A stretch of 64,000 nt of DNA from Luzula sylvatica (lineage: Eukaryota > Streptophyta > Magnoliopsida > Poales > Juncaceae). The stretch covers positions 20,957,742 through 21,021,741 of the forward strand of contig OX326959.1 of the NCBI GenBank assembly GCA_946800325.1, in the 5' to 3' direction. The position numbers and the translations under genes were made by a program. The notes beneath the pieces are model-generated. The model did not search any database. It worked only from the letters and a program-made list of their open reading frames with translations, and was not told the origin of the DNA. Positions 11,520 through 23,754 of the stretch are shown piece by piece; position 1 is the stretch's first letter; the number at the start of each line of letters is the position of its first letter.

Positions 11520-14500
11520 GACTTAAAGGAACGTGTTGGACACGGAAATGGTAGATTCGGGGCTCGAGGCTTTGGCTTTAGAGAAAGCCGGGTTCGATAA
11601 ACTTAAGAAGGAATCGAACAATATTACGTGCCTTGTGGTGGCATGTATAGACGCAAATTTCTCAAAATTGTTTTGAGAATTCGGGTGTATATGAAAGTAA
11701 AACACAATGCTCATGAAATAGTTTCAAGAGCTAGAGCGCGTTGAATGACTCAATGCGGCTCAAAGAGTAGGTTAATTTTGAGACGCCTTATGGGTCTTTG
11801 ATTAACACTCGTGTGTTGATGGTACGAGATTTGATCTTTGTGACCGAATATCATATGCATTCGATAGATAAGTCGATCCCTGAATTGCATATGATGCGAT
11901 TTAAAATTGAATTGGAGATGCTCGGAGTATCCGAGGAATCCAATGTATAAAGATGCGTGGATGTCCTTGTAATTCAAAGGAGGGATCGAAAGAAATGTAT
12001 GTCTAAGGGTATTTTGGGAAAATGTTTTCCAAAACAGAAAGTTCGGACAAGGAGTTGTTCAAACTAATGACTCAAAGAATGGTGAAATCCGAGGAGGATT
12101 AAACCAAGAGGTTGATTGCTTCTTTTGGCATTGCCGTCTTGGCCATATAAACGAGATTCGCGTATCTAGATTCCATATGATGGATTGCTAGAATCATTCG
12201 AATTAGATTCGATTGATTAATGCGATACTTATTTATTAGGAAAGACGACAAAGGGCATCATTCTCCAAAGGTTGGAGAAAGATCCAACGAATTATTGGAA
12301 ATTACATTTAAAATGTAAATGTTCCGATAAGTTCCGAGGCAAGAAGAGGCTATCGATATTTTGTTACGTTTATGGACGGTTAAAGTAGATATGAAAATAT
12401 CTATTTAATGCGTACCGAAACGGAGACTTTTGAAAGGTTCATAAGAGTTTCAAAACAAAATACGAAATCAACTAAGCAAGAAAATCAAAGCTTTTCGATA
12501 GGATCGAGAAGGCGAGTATTTGAGCTAGACCTTTCGATAGGATCGAAGAGGCGATATTTGAGTTATGAATATTGATGATCATTTATGATTGTGGAATCGT
12601 TTCACGATTGTCTTCATTTGGAACATTGAGATGTGTCCGAAAAGAGGAAATGAACGCATGTTGGACATGATTCGATAAATGATAAGCCAATAGGATCTCC
12701 CAAAAATGTTTTGGAGATACGCCCTTGAGACAGCGGCACTAATGAATGGTTGCATATGAGATATGGACCATAAACCTTCTAATCGGTACAAAAGACGCCA
12801 TATGAGATATGGATCGGAATGGTTCCGAAGTTGTCACTTGTACAGATTTGAGGATGTGAGTGTATTTCGAAATTTGTTTCGGTTAAACTCAATCCCAAAT
12901 CTGGAAATTGTTCGTTTATCCTTAAGAAAACTAAAGGGTATTAGTTAAAACGTCCCGACGAAAATGAGATTTTCGTGGCTCGAAGAGATGCCTTCTTGGA
13001 GGAGGACTAGATGCGCACAAGTTTGGAACTTGGTGCCATTTATCTCTATGCGGGCTAGTGGGAGTAGAATAAATCTCGAAAGAGTTCGAGATCTGAAAAT
13101 GAACATTGTACCGATGAAAGTTGACATGGCTTCATCAAGAGTTGATGAACGCAAGTCCAACACACAAAGGAATTTTTCGTAGATCAAATATGCTATATCA
13201 TAAGCCGGTAAATGCGAATTTATCGAGGCTAATGATGATAGATCGAAATCATATGATGATTCGATATCCTACCAGGATGCTATGAAAAGTTGATTCCACA
13301 TGACATGGTGTCATGAAATCTGAGATTCGATCCATGTAAATTATCAAGTTCAGAACTTGATTTCATTACTTTCTGGGTTAGACCCGTTAAATGTGAGTGG
13401 GTTTTTCAAGATGAAGAACCGACATGGATAGGAATACGCATATATGTAAAGCGAGGCTTTTTGCGAAAAGTTTCATGCAATTCATAGTCGGACTATGAAG
13501 AAACGTTTTCGCATGTTGCCATGCTTTCACATTCTCGAAATTCTGCTTACCATGGTCGCGTATTATGACTATGTGATGTGGCAAAATGGATGTCGAAACC
13601 GAATTTCTGGACAGAAATTTTATGAAAGGATGTGTACTTGACACAACCTTACGGTTTTGTCGATTCATAAGAATCGAGGATAAGATATGCACACTTTAAC
13701 GATCCATATGATGGATTAAAGAAAGATTCTCAGAATTGGAATATTCGTTTTGACGAAGTTATAAACTATTATAAAATTGTCGAAACGAATGGAAACTTTG
13801 TGTATACATGAAGGTTAGTGGGAGCTGCGACGTTATATTTCTTGTAACGACAAAGGATTTAGACGAGACCGCTTATGAAATAAGCATGAAGATCTATAGG
13901 ATAGATCTAAGAAGTTTCTCGTTCTATGTTATGGCACATATATCGACATATTGTTGAAAATGGTTTTCAACATATAACTCCTTGGAGGAGTTAAATCAAA
14001 ATGTCGAATGACAGAAATTTTCAAGGGCTCGATGTGAGACATCAAGCAGCGCGAAAAGTAATGATATTATGCCTTACATTTGATGTTAGGATCTATTATA
14101 TCTGTCATGATATGTATGTGGCTATACGTCGTACACATAAGTCGTCTAATTTACCGTCAATAAATTCATGGGAATCACATGAGTTTGAATGTAATTCTAT
14201 TACATAAGACTAACTCTTGTGAATGTATAATGGTTATACATTTATATACATAATGGTTATGTATATTTAAACCCATTGGAATCTGTATTTATAGCGGTGA
14301 ATGTTATCCTTGAATACTTTGCGAAAGAATTCAGAATTTTATCTATAATGGTGTGGAGGACGTGTTGGTTATAAAGAGTTATAACAACAACAGTTTCCAA
14401 AGATTAAGCACGTCCATATATGTAGCACGACTTTCGATCACAAAGTGTGTACATGTTTTGCTTAAATGAAAACACGGTTATGTGGAATGGTTCCACAAGA

Positions 14501-14900
14501 CCAATAGTTTATGATTCTATGTACGGAGGCGAGTATATTGCTGTTATTAATCGCAAAAGGAAGTGGTATGGATCAAGGAAACATGACCAAACTCTCGTAG
14601 CCACGAGTTATCGGATTTATGGTTGTTTATTGCGTGAAACGCAATAGTACAAGCCAAAAATGCCGAGGTCACAACCACTTCTAGCCAATACTCAGAAAAT
14701 TTCATTTGATCCATGAAATTTTGTGAAAAGATGTGATCGTAGGTATTGGAAATGTTCCAATCCTGATGATGATTAACACTAGCGGGAACGTGCGGATCCG
14801 TTTACAAAACCGCTCTCTCTAGTCGCGCGTGACTGTCATGCGATGACTATGGGTATGGAGATACCTAGAGGAGGAAGAAGAGAGTAGAGTGTAGTTATCT
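11520..14900 (+). pseudogene. Decayed gag-pol of copia A
   Basis: No open frame exceeds about 100 codons, but nucleotide stretches parallel the intact copia B gene in the same order. The integrase zinc region lies near 12120-12180 (compare 49095-49130) and the integrase core near 12690-12790. The RT entry region is near 13380-13560, where GACATGGAT is followed by the motif around ATGATGAAACG in the intact copy. The RNase H region is near 14440-14650, and a C-terminal stretch near 14760-14840 ends in a GGATCCGTTTACAAAACCG-like segment. Frameshifts and stops are too many to list by eye. It cannot encode functional protein, so any movement needed proteins from another element. Confidence 0.8.
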
Positions 14901-16066
14901 AATACGATAGTCCTCGCAGGTTATGGGTATGGAGATACCCATAGGTAAACGTTGTATCACCCAAATACTTAGTCCATATGAATGCATCCCTTTTAAAATT
15001 TTGTTTACTTAAATTAATATGCATTCACCTTATATGAAAACTGTGTGCTGGGTTGTGTAATATGATTGTTACATGAACCTTGATTTGAACTTGTGTGGAC
15101 GTCGACATGGTTGAGGACCATGTGCAGCGAAACCGTCACACTTAAAGTGTCATTTCTAAACATCCCTAGTCGCGGGTCAGTTTGCTTAAGAGAGAAGCAT
15201 TACTATTACAAGGGAATAGACTGAACGCGTACACTAGTACGTTTGCCGAGGAGATGATTATGTTTTGCTAATCATGGGACAAAGGAGTTTGTCGAATCGG
15301 GAACGTAGATATATGTTAGGTTACATGTATTGGATATGACCGAAGCCGCGAGACCATGACATGGTTTAGTCATTATAGATGGACTTGCGACGGATGGGGT
15401 TTTAGATTCTTCATACTTGAGGGGATCATTGATTGCGTTACGTGCGTAACACAATGCTTTGATATGATCTTACGCTCACCGTAACAGGGAGTTAAAAGGG
15501 TCATCATTGGGTATTGTCCGAAACACGGAATTCAATATGAGTCTCCAAGATAGGAATTGTTTATTCCGAAAGGAAGAGATATCTCTTAGGCGCCGCTCGA
15601 TGAGTCGATTAACGAAAACCGTGGCCACGGTCAATGATATTAATGGTTAATATCGATTGAAATTTGTTAACTCAACTCGGAATCGGGGAATAAGTGTAGT
15701 TAATCAAATTATAAGGATGACTATTACCATGCCTTTTGATTAACGGATATCGCAAACAAGAGAACTAGTAACCGCTATTCGAGATAGGCACAATGATCAC
15801 AATCATTTTTCGTTTAACATGGGTAGCTATGATGGAGTGACTAGATCCCCCTCATGAGCTTGTAGGCATTGGAAACAACCTACTGCCATCGTTAAGTCGA
15901 ACCTACATGGTCACACAACGAGTCGTACTAAGTCGGGCTTGATCATAAAATCGGCACATTGGATGTGCATAGCTTGGTATTTGATACGCGAGCTATATTC
16001 TCTAAAATCGTGCGTATTGGATATGCATGAGTACCTTTTAGGTAGATCTGAAATTGAGTGGGAGAC
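14901..16066 (+). other. 3' non-coding region of copia A
   Basis: About 1.1 kb lies between the pol relic and the right LTR, ending in the purine-rich stretch GAGTGGGAGAC (16056-16066) expected to prime plus-strand synthesis. Copia B has a similar non-coding stretch of 1.3 kb in this place. No coding sequence was recognised. Confidence 0.75.
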
Positions 16067-17074
16067 TGAAAGAAATACAGTTTCGGATCAACCGTAAAAG
16101 TGTACACAAGGATAAACGAATGTAGTCGTACATTCCTGGCCATAACTTTCAGTGGGAAAATCCAATTAGAATGGTTCAAATTGGGTTAGATAGATAATGA
16201 GATTATCTACAACCTTCATATAGAAATATATTTCATATGAACGAAGTATAAGTGTCGTTTCTGTGAAATACCGAAAGGGTGCAACAGTATGACATACAGT
16301 TAGTAAAACAGTCATAACTTTTGCATAAGATCTCCAATTGGGCTGGGCCAAATTGGGTTTTGTAGATAATAAGATTATCTACAACTTTCGTGTTGGTTGA
16401 TTTTCTGTCAGAGAAATTTATCAATTTCGTCTGGACAAAATACTTAACAGGTTCATACAGTTTTCTGTGTGAAATGGTGTATATTGGATATACATGCCTT
16501 TTGGCTAATCCTTATCCTATTTAGGTATAAATAGGATTTTCTCTCTCATCTTCACTATGGAAATCAGTTGAATCATTCTAAGCAAGTGATTATTCTGCCC
16601 AATATACACAAGAAAAAGAGCAAATTTAGATTTGATCTTTAGTGAGTGAAAGGGTGCGAAGAGAGAGAAATCGAGAAAGGAGTTTCTCGAGTAATAGAGA
16701 ATCGATTAGATCGAGCAAGTTCGCCGGTGCATCGTCTAGGCAGGTGCATCCGCGACCGATGTCTTGCGACTCACGGTGGATGCAAGTAGAGGAGCGACAA
16801 TTGTGGCTCTTGGATTGTGATCGACTCAAGGAGTGAGAAGACGGTCAACGAACGGTGAAAGACGCGTGGTATGGGACGCGCGGATTGTCACCAACGTGAC
16901 AGGAGATAGAAGGCGGCGATCAACCCTTCGTGCGTGATCAATTTCACGCTGGTATAGATCTATCCTTCTATTCGCATCGTACCCTCGAAGTCATGGCGTG
17001 ATCTCGGGAATCGGGGAATCGGACCGGGCCTTCATTCCGCTGCGCGGGCCCGGGGTCGAGGATATTCTCCTTCA
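16067..17074 (+). repeat. 3' LTR of copia A
   Basis: 1,008 bp, about 99.3% identical by eye to the 5' LTR (8817-9824). Followed directly by the target duplication ATCAC. Confidence 0.96.
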
Positions 17075-17079
17075 ATCAC

Positions 17080-17600
17080 GTCAAACTTTCAAATGGAAAC
17101 AAATTCTAGAAATTCTAAATTTTATTACCACGTGTATTTCTAAATGCAAATCTAGATGAGAAATCTATGTGCCTTTCGTAATTTTGCTAAAATAAAATTT
17201 AGTTTTTGACAGTTGGGAGGGTATTGAATATTTGGTATGGCAAGTATTTTTTTTTTTTTCAAACTTGCGAACAAAAGGAGGTGTGTGATGTTCCCAAGAT
17301 GCGAACTGGTAATGGACAACTGGGGGCTGGAAGGCCAATGAAAGAACCGCGCCTTATGACGAAAGGGGGGAGGCTGGAAAATTCAAGATGAAGGAGCTAG
17401 CTGCTCGATCAAAGAACCCTACTGCGGGGGTTGTGATAATATACAAGGTTGAACATTTGTTGCATATCTAAATGGTTGAACATTTCAAATAATAGTATTT
17501 TGCCATACCGAAACTCTATTTGATATGGCAAAATACGATAATACATCAAACTCTATTTGGCATGGAAAAATATGATAATATATAAGTTTTTTTTTTTAAA
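17080..17600. other. Intergenic stretch after copia A
   Basis: No gene or clear repeat was recognised. A 61-codon frame near 17206 passes through a poly-T tract and has no family resemblance. Confidence 0.5.
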
Positions 17601-18490
17601 AGAACACGAAAACTAATTATTTTTCTTGCATTAGATTTCAATTCTCGCATTTTTTAGAAAATATGATAATTGATTTTTTTGAAGGTGTTAGATTTCATTT
17701 TTTCTAGTTTTGCGAAATTTTGAATTTTTTTTGCTTGTGTTAATCTTCAATTGTGGAGTTTTATGGGAAAACATGAAAATATAGTATTTTGCTCGTTTTA
17801 GACATCTTTTTTGTTTTTTTTAGAGAAACATGATAATTAATTTTTTTAAAAGGGGTTATATACTTCACTTTGTGCATTTTTGCGAAATTTTTTATAAAAA
17901 TAAAAATTTGTTCGTGTTAGTCTACAAATACGGAGTTTTTTATGGTAAACATGAAAATATAGTAGTTTACTCATTTTAGACATACTTTGGGCGTTTTAAA
18001 AAAAAAATATAGGGTAATTGATTTTTTTAAAAGTGTTGGACATTACTTTTTGTATCTTTGCGATTTTTTTTAAACCAGTAGAAATTTGCATACGTTGTCT
18101 TTAATTACGGATTTTTGTTAGGAAAACATGAAAATAGAGTATTTTGTTCGTTTTAAACATATTTTTTTTATTTTTTTTATAAAAATAGGATAAGTGATTT
18201 TTTATAGGCGTTAGACTTCAATTTTTGCATTGTTGTGAATTATTTTTAAAAAAATAGAAATTTGCTCGTGTAAGTCTTTAGTTACGAAGTTTTTTAAGGA
18301 AAACATAAAATTTGAGTAGTTTTCTCATGTCAGAATAAAATTTTGGCATTTTTTTTGAAAAAATTAGGATAACTGGTTTTTTTGAAAATGTTATTAGACG
18401 TCACTTTTTTCTATTTTTTCCGAATATTTTGAAAAAAATTTAAATATTCTTTGTTAATCTTCAAATACACAGTTTTTGGAGAAAAGTAAA
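17600..18490 (-). repeat. Left arm: about five tandem copies of a ~177-bp AT-rich unit
   Basis: Diverged tandem units recur every ~175-180 bases. A landmark resembling TTAGTCTTCAATTACGGAG appears near 17740, 17919, 18095, 18270 and 18454. The unit is the reverse complement of the one in the right arm (18740-19640). The copies have many substitutions and small indels, so the array is old. Confidence 0.85.
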
Positions 18491-18739
18491 TTTGCTCACT
18501 GGCGCATCCTTTCATGTTCCTTTAATAATTTATGGAGCCATGCATCGAACCATTCCGCACAGTGAATTTGCTCTCATGTTCTCGACCAACTCCTTTGCCA
18601 GCCCAAATTCGGTTAACATTACCTAATAAATAGAGGGGCAATTTGCTAAATAAATAATTCAGATTAGACAAGACCAAAAATTAAAATTGGGGTGATAATT
18701 AATTAATTACATGGCCATCTGCATTAGGAGATTTCTAAA

Positions 18740-19640
18740 AATAGAAAATACTTAATTTTCTCGTCCACCTCAAAAATTTCTATAATTGAAGACTAACACA
18801 TGCAAAATTTCTATTTTTTAAAAAATTGCTCAAAACTGAAAAAAAAATTGAAGTCTATACCTTAAAAATATGAACTTATCATATTTTCTATAAAGTGCCA
18901 AAATTTTTGTCTAAAACAATCGAAATCAATAATTTTCTTGTTTTCCACAAAAAAATTCTTAAATTGAAGACTAACACATGGGAAATTTCTATTTTTTCCA
19001 TAAATTTCGTAAAATTGCAAAAAGTGAAGTAAAATATCTTCAAAAATATCAATTTATCAAATTTTCTATAAAATGTCAAAATAGATGTCTAAAAATTAAA
19101 AATACTTAATTTTCTTGTCTAGCTCAAAAAAATTCTATAATTGAAAACTAAACACATGCAAAAAATTTACTTTTTAAAAAATTTCTCAATACTGCTAAAA
19201 TTTAAGTCTAATACTTTCAAAAATATCATCTTATCATATTTTCTATGAAATGCCAAAATTATTGTCTAAAACCATCAAAATATATAATTTTCTTGTTTTC
19301 AACAAAAAAATTCGGAAATTAAAGACTAACATATGCAAAATTTCAATTTTTTTTTCCATAAATTTCATAAAATTACAAAAAGTGAAGTCACCTTCAAAAA
19401 TATCAATTTATCATATTTTCTATAAAATTCCAAAATAGATGTCTAAAAATAAAAAAATACTTAATTTTCTCGTCTATCTCAAAAAATTCTGTAATTCAAG
19501 ACTAACACATGTAAATTTTCTATTTTTTAAAAAATTGTTCAAAACTGCAAAAAATTGAAGTCTATACCTTCAAAATTATGAACTTATCATATTTTCTATA
19601 AAATGCCAAAATTGTTGTCTAAAACTATCAAAATTAAAGA
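18740..19640 (+). repeat. Right arm: about five tandem copies of the same ~177-bp unit, opposite orientation
   Basis: The landmark AGACTAACACATGCAAAATT recurs near 18791, 18970, 19147, 19324 and 19498. Read in reverse complement, the unit matches the left arm (17600-18490). Together the arms form a large inverted repeat around a ~250-base centre (18490-18740), resembling a foldback-type element. Confidence 0.85.
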
Positions 19641-20008
19641 TAAAAACCTTTCAAAGATGAAAATTAAATTGTACTCAATATGCGAGTATTTCACAGTGAA
19701 TTTGTATGTTTTGTTCACCAGCATTTCTATTCTTTGTGGCACGTCAGAAGCTTTGTTTGGCGTGTGTGCTCGAGCTGTAGCTCAGTTGTTGTACATCCAA
19801 TCATTGTCTCGGCTTGGCTTCCCAAAACGGCCATACGTGCTTATTTTGTATTCCTATATGTGCAAGCATTGTTTATTTTTGTCAACTCGAAATAGGATTT
19901 TTTTGCTTATCTAGAAAGAACACAAAATGCCGAATGTGTCATTTAGTATTAGAAATAATTTAGTGCTTTGCCTCAGTAAATTAAGATCATCATAAATCGT
20001 AAAGCAAT

Positions 20009-20058
20009 AATTATTTGATTTATTCGGAGGCCGGCTTCTCCGAATAATTCAAATAATT
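20009..20058. repeat. Long hairpin, copy 1
   Basis: Arms of about 21 bases, with 20 of 21 pairing and including TTATTCGGAG / CTCCGAATAA, surround the 8-base loop GCCGGCTT. The same structure recurs at 20788-20837 and 21679-21728. Confidence 0.9.
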
Positions 20059-20787
20059 TTTGTTTTATAATTTATTTGATTTTTATGTACATCATGGGCA
20101 ACATGAGAAAAAGTAGCAAAATGTCGTAATATTACTATCAGTATTGACCAGTTTATGTCCATACACTTAATGAAATGCGTTTTTAATTTGGTGATTATAT
20201 TTGCTTTTTCTACCATGTTCTGTTTGATTGAATAATTTTTTTAGCACGATAGAAATTGCACTTGTTGTATTTACAAATTGCAAACTTTTTCAGTTTCAAT
20301 TGTTTATTGGTTTTCGCGTTGAGTTGCTTTGTTTGTGGTATATTTTTTTTTGCATATAAGAATTTGGTTTTTTTTGTTTTGTCATCTATATTGGTTTTCC
20401 TGTTTCGAAAGGCAATCTGTAACTTTTCGCATGAAATTACGAAAAAACGGTAAAGTAAAAAAAGTTGTTTGCGTAACCAATAAACACTGCTCGAGCTGTA
20501 GCTCGAGCTGTAAGTATTGCTGTTTCAGAAGCTTTGTTTGGCGTGTTCTCGAGCTGTAGCTCAGTCGTTGTACATCCAATCATTGTCTCGGCTTGGCTTC
20601 CCAAAACGGCCATACGTGCTTATTTTGTATTCTTGTATGTGCAAACATTGTTTATTTTTGTCAACTCGAAATATGATTTTTTTGCTTATCTAGAAAGAAC
20701 ACAAAATGCCGAACGTGTCATTTAGTATTAGAAATAATTTAGTGCTTTGCCTCGGTAAATTAAGATCATCATAAATCGTAAAGCAAT

Positions 20788-20837
20788 AATTATTTGATTT
20801 ATTCGGAGGCCGGCTTCTCCGAATAATTCAAATAATT
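20788..20837. repeat. Long hairpin, copy 2
   Basis: Same sequence as the hairpin at 20009-20058, displaced by 779 bases. Confidence 0.9.
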
Positions 20838-21239
20838 TTTGTTTTATAATTTATTTGATTTTTATGTACATCATGGGCAACATGAGAAAAAGTAGCAAAA
20901 TGTCGTAATATTACTATCGGTATTGACCAGTTTATGTCCATACACTTATTGAAATGCGTTTTTAGTTTGGTGATTATATTTGCTTTTTCTACGATGTTCT
21001 GTTTGATTGAATAATTTTTTTAGCACGATAGAAATTGCATTTGTTGTATTTACAAATTGCAAACTTTTTCAGTTTCAATTGTTTATTGGTTTTCGCGTTG
21101 AGTTGCTTTGTTTGCGGTATATTCTTTTGCATATAGGAATTTGGTTTTTTTTGTTTTGTCATCTATATTGGTTTTCCTGTTTCGAAAGGCAATCTGTAAC
21201 TTTTCGCATGAAATTACGAATAATCGGTAAAGTAAAAAA

Positions 21240-21697
21240 ATTGCTTTGCATAACCAATAAACACTGCAATATTATATACAAAATCATTTGTCTGTTCTTG
21301 TTAGTGCACGCTTAGTTTATTTTTGTCAACCTGAAACATGATTTTTTTGCTTATCTAAAAAGAACACAAAATGATCAATGTGTCATTTAGCATTAGAAAT
21401 AATTTAAAGATATGCCTCAGTAAATTAAGATCATCATAAATCGTAAAACAATAATTATTTGATTTATTGCTTTGCATAACCAATAAACACTGCAATATTA
21501 TATACAAAATCATTTGTCTGTTCTTGTTAGTGCACGCTTAGTTTATTTTTGTCAACCTGAAACATGATTTTTTTGCTTATCTAAAAAGAACACAAAATGA
21601 TCAATGTGTCATTTAGCATTAGAAATAATTTAAAGATATGCCTCAGTAAATTAAGATCATCATAAATCGTAAAACAATAATTATTTGATTTATTCGG
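21240..21697 (+). repeat. Perfect or near-perfect tandem duplication of ~229 bp
   Basis: A segment starting TTGCTTTGCATAACCAATAA at about 21240 is repeated from about 21470, with essentially no differences visible. This is a much more recent duplication than the 779-bp repeat in which it sits. Confidence 0.9.
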
Positions 21698-21728
21698 AGG
21701 CCGGCTTCTCCGAATAATTGAAATAATT
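21679..21728. repeat. Long hairpin, copy 3
   Basis: Third copy of the hairpin with the GCCGGCTT loop. One base of the right arm differs from copies 1 and 2. Confidence 0.88.
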
Positions 21729-21823
21729 TTGTTTTATAATTTATTTGATTATTATGGACATCATGGGCAACAGTTGAGGAAGTAGCTTAGTAGCCGAATA
21801 ATTGAAATAATTTTTTTTTATAA

Positions 21824-22250
21824 TTTTTTTTTTTTTTTTGAATAAAACTGAGGTGGGTCATCCCACACTCAGTGAATATATTTATATTTATATATAAGGA
21901 GATGTAATCCTCGAGAAATTACAATTATATTTTCCTTTCTCATTTTCCTCGATTTTTAACAACCCACATCTACTACTATTACATTTTCGTCCGTTATGTT
22001 GTTAGCATGCTCACTTCTACACTTTTGAACTTCGACCTCAATCTCAGTCTTAGAGGCTTCTCTGATCACGTGTTCGCCATTGCAAGAGGTTTGCATGTGC
22101 GTTGTTTGTGATCCATTCTTCTCCATTTCTGTCTTCACCGAAGATTCTTCTGCATCGTTCTTTCCATATTTCGAAAATTAAGAATAGAGCAAAAAATGGG
22201 TCAATACGCGGATAAATTCGTTTCGTTTCCAAAATATGTTTCCATCGTTC
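21824..22250 (-). mobile_element. 5'-truncated LINE (L1-type) 3' end
   Basis: Read on the minus strand, this ends in a 3' segment typical of plant L1 elements: a short hairpin-like GTGGGATGACCCAC, then CTCAGTTTTATTC, then a pure poly-A tract (the T run at 21824-21839). Upstream, a short frame reads IWKERCRRIFGE, the motif near the C-terminus of plant LINE reverse-transcriptase proteins. The reverse-transcriptase core is missing, consistent with 5' truncation on insertion. The 5' boundary and target duplication are uncertain in this AT-rich setting. Confidence 0.78.
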
Positions 22251-22396
22251 TCCATTTAATGTTATTCATAACATAAGTTTTGTAGAATTAATTAATAAAT
22301 AACTAAAATTCTTAAAATAATTTTTTGAAAATGAGTCCATGATAAAAAAAATGGGTCTATCATAGCACTCCCTTTTTTTAATATCATCTTATAATC

Positions 22397-22569
22397 CGAT
22401 TCCTCCCAACACCTTCATTAAATACCCTTCCTTAACCGCATGACCACCTTAACAATCACGCAAAACTTCGATTAATCCAACACGTCCCCGAACGGGAGCT
22501 TGGTATCGTCACTTATTATGACCGGCACACAATGACTCACGATCGCGTCGAAGAGGCGGATCGAAGACA
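22397..22569 (-). pseudogene. Fragment of the neighbouring GT47 exon, inverted
   Basis: On the minus strand this ~173-base segment matches 24850-25026, inside exon 2 of the GT47 gene. Shared landmarks include CTCTTCGACGCGATCGTGAG and GACGTGTTGGATTA. I see roughly a dozen substitutions, a one-base deletion (GTCGATGCGG became GTCATGCGG) and a stop (GATTACTCG became GATTAATCG). No other exon lies beside it, so it is a broken partial copy 1.2 kb upstream of the parent start, in the opposite direction. Confidence 0.92.
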
Positions 22570-23754
22570 GTCATTTAAAGTCTTCAAATATTTCGGTCAA
22601 GCAATAAATCAATAATTTACTATTAGCTATTGTTCAAACATAAAATCATTTATGATTTAAGTTAGAGGATAATTTATCATTATCTTTTGTTTTCATTGGT
22701 TTATCCTCCAATATCTGATTTGGGCAAATTATCGTGAAGTAATTTGGTTTCTTTGGAATTCCTTGAATTGATCTCATTATCATTTCTCTAATAAAAAAGT
22801 TTATGTGAACCATTATTTATGCTTGTTAAGTAACCAATCACATGATTCATCTTATTTGTATGAAACTTCGAGCATGCATTTCTTATATAGGAAATTGATT
22901 TATGTATCGTGTGAAAAGATAAATCTCATTTCAGTGTTATTTTGAGATCATAACCATGTGATTTTATTTGAGTCATTATTTAGAAGTTAATAGTTTGCTT
23001 AAGAAAATATATAAGTTTTTTGTAGAGGAACAAGTAATTGCAAAAAAATGATTATATATTTTAAACATTGGGCTTTGATCGGGATATCACATGGTTATTT
23101 GGGCATAATGGATTTAATATTTTATTTTGAAATGTTTAAAACTGAAGTTAACCGGTTCGACGCAGTTTTTTCTTATGAAACTCTTTTTAATGTGTAGGCA
23201 ACCTATTAACTTAATTGTAAAAACAATTATTTCATACTTAATACAAAATGCAACAAAATTATAATTATAATATAATACATTTCTATGATAATTCATAATA
23301 TCATGAATTTAGTAATATATATATAAAATATTAATTAAAGTAACTAAGTAAGATATCATCATACCAGACATGTTTTAACCAATAAATGTTTTGTGTGCAG
23401 TTTTGCGCGTGCTATTTTTTTCATAATTTTGAAATAATTTAATCGTAGGATTAAATATGACATACATATGAGATATATTTAAATTGTATGATCATTTTAA
23501 AGAATCTTATTCAAAATAAAGCTCTGGATTTTCATTCTGATTTTTGTTGAAAATTAACTGAAAACGGTTTCAAATTGTATTTTTTTTTTGGGAGTTGTAC
23601 AGAGGATTGATGTTTTTTTTTTTTTTCCAAATTTAGTGGGTTTAATTGATGGAAGCTCAAATTCAGTTGTTTTTCATGGGTAATAACCGATATGTTTTAG
23701 TGCTGTTGTTTTTTTCAAAATTATCAACTTTTTGGCTTGGTATCGCGTACCCAA
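22570..23754. other. Intergenic, presumed promoter region of the GT47 gene
   Basis: AT-rich DNA without recognised genes. It should include the GT47 promoter and 5' leader, with poly-T runs near 23582 and 23613. Confidence 0.5.

Larger units (their letters stand above)
8817..17074 (+). mobile_element. Complete Ty1/copia-type LTR retrotransposon with decayed interior ('copia A')
   Basis: The element is 8,258 bp. It has two LTRs of 1,008 bp that begin TG and end CA, a primer site directly after the left LTR, a purine-rich tract (16056-16066) before the right LTR, and a 5-bp target duplication ATCAC on both sides (8812-8816 and 17075-17079). I count about seven mismatches between the LTRs (~0.7%), so the insertion is young. 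The interior has no long open frame. Stretches collinear with the gag-pol of copia B (47793-51740) can nevertheless be recognised in order, so it is a copia relative. With intact ends and dead coding capacity it is best described as non-autonomous. Confidence 0.95.
19750..21470 (+). repeat. Tandem repeat with a ~779-bp unit, two full copies and one partial
   Basis: The segment starting GAAGCTTTGTTTGGCGTG at about 19750 recurs at about 20529 with few differences. It is followed by a third, partial and more diverged copy from about 21300. Each unit carries the hairpin annotated separately. Small open frames in the units share amino-acid strings only because the DNA is duplicated. I do not consider them genes. 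Confidence 0.88.

Noticed and set aside
19603..21315. Repeated 60-100 codon frames rich in Phe, Val and Cys
   Set aside because: They recur only because the DNA is a tandem repeat, and differ between copies by frameshifts.
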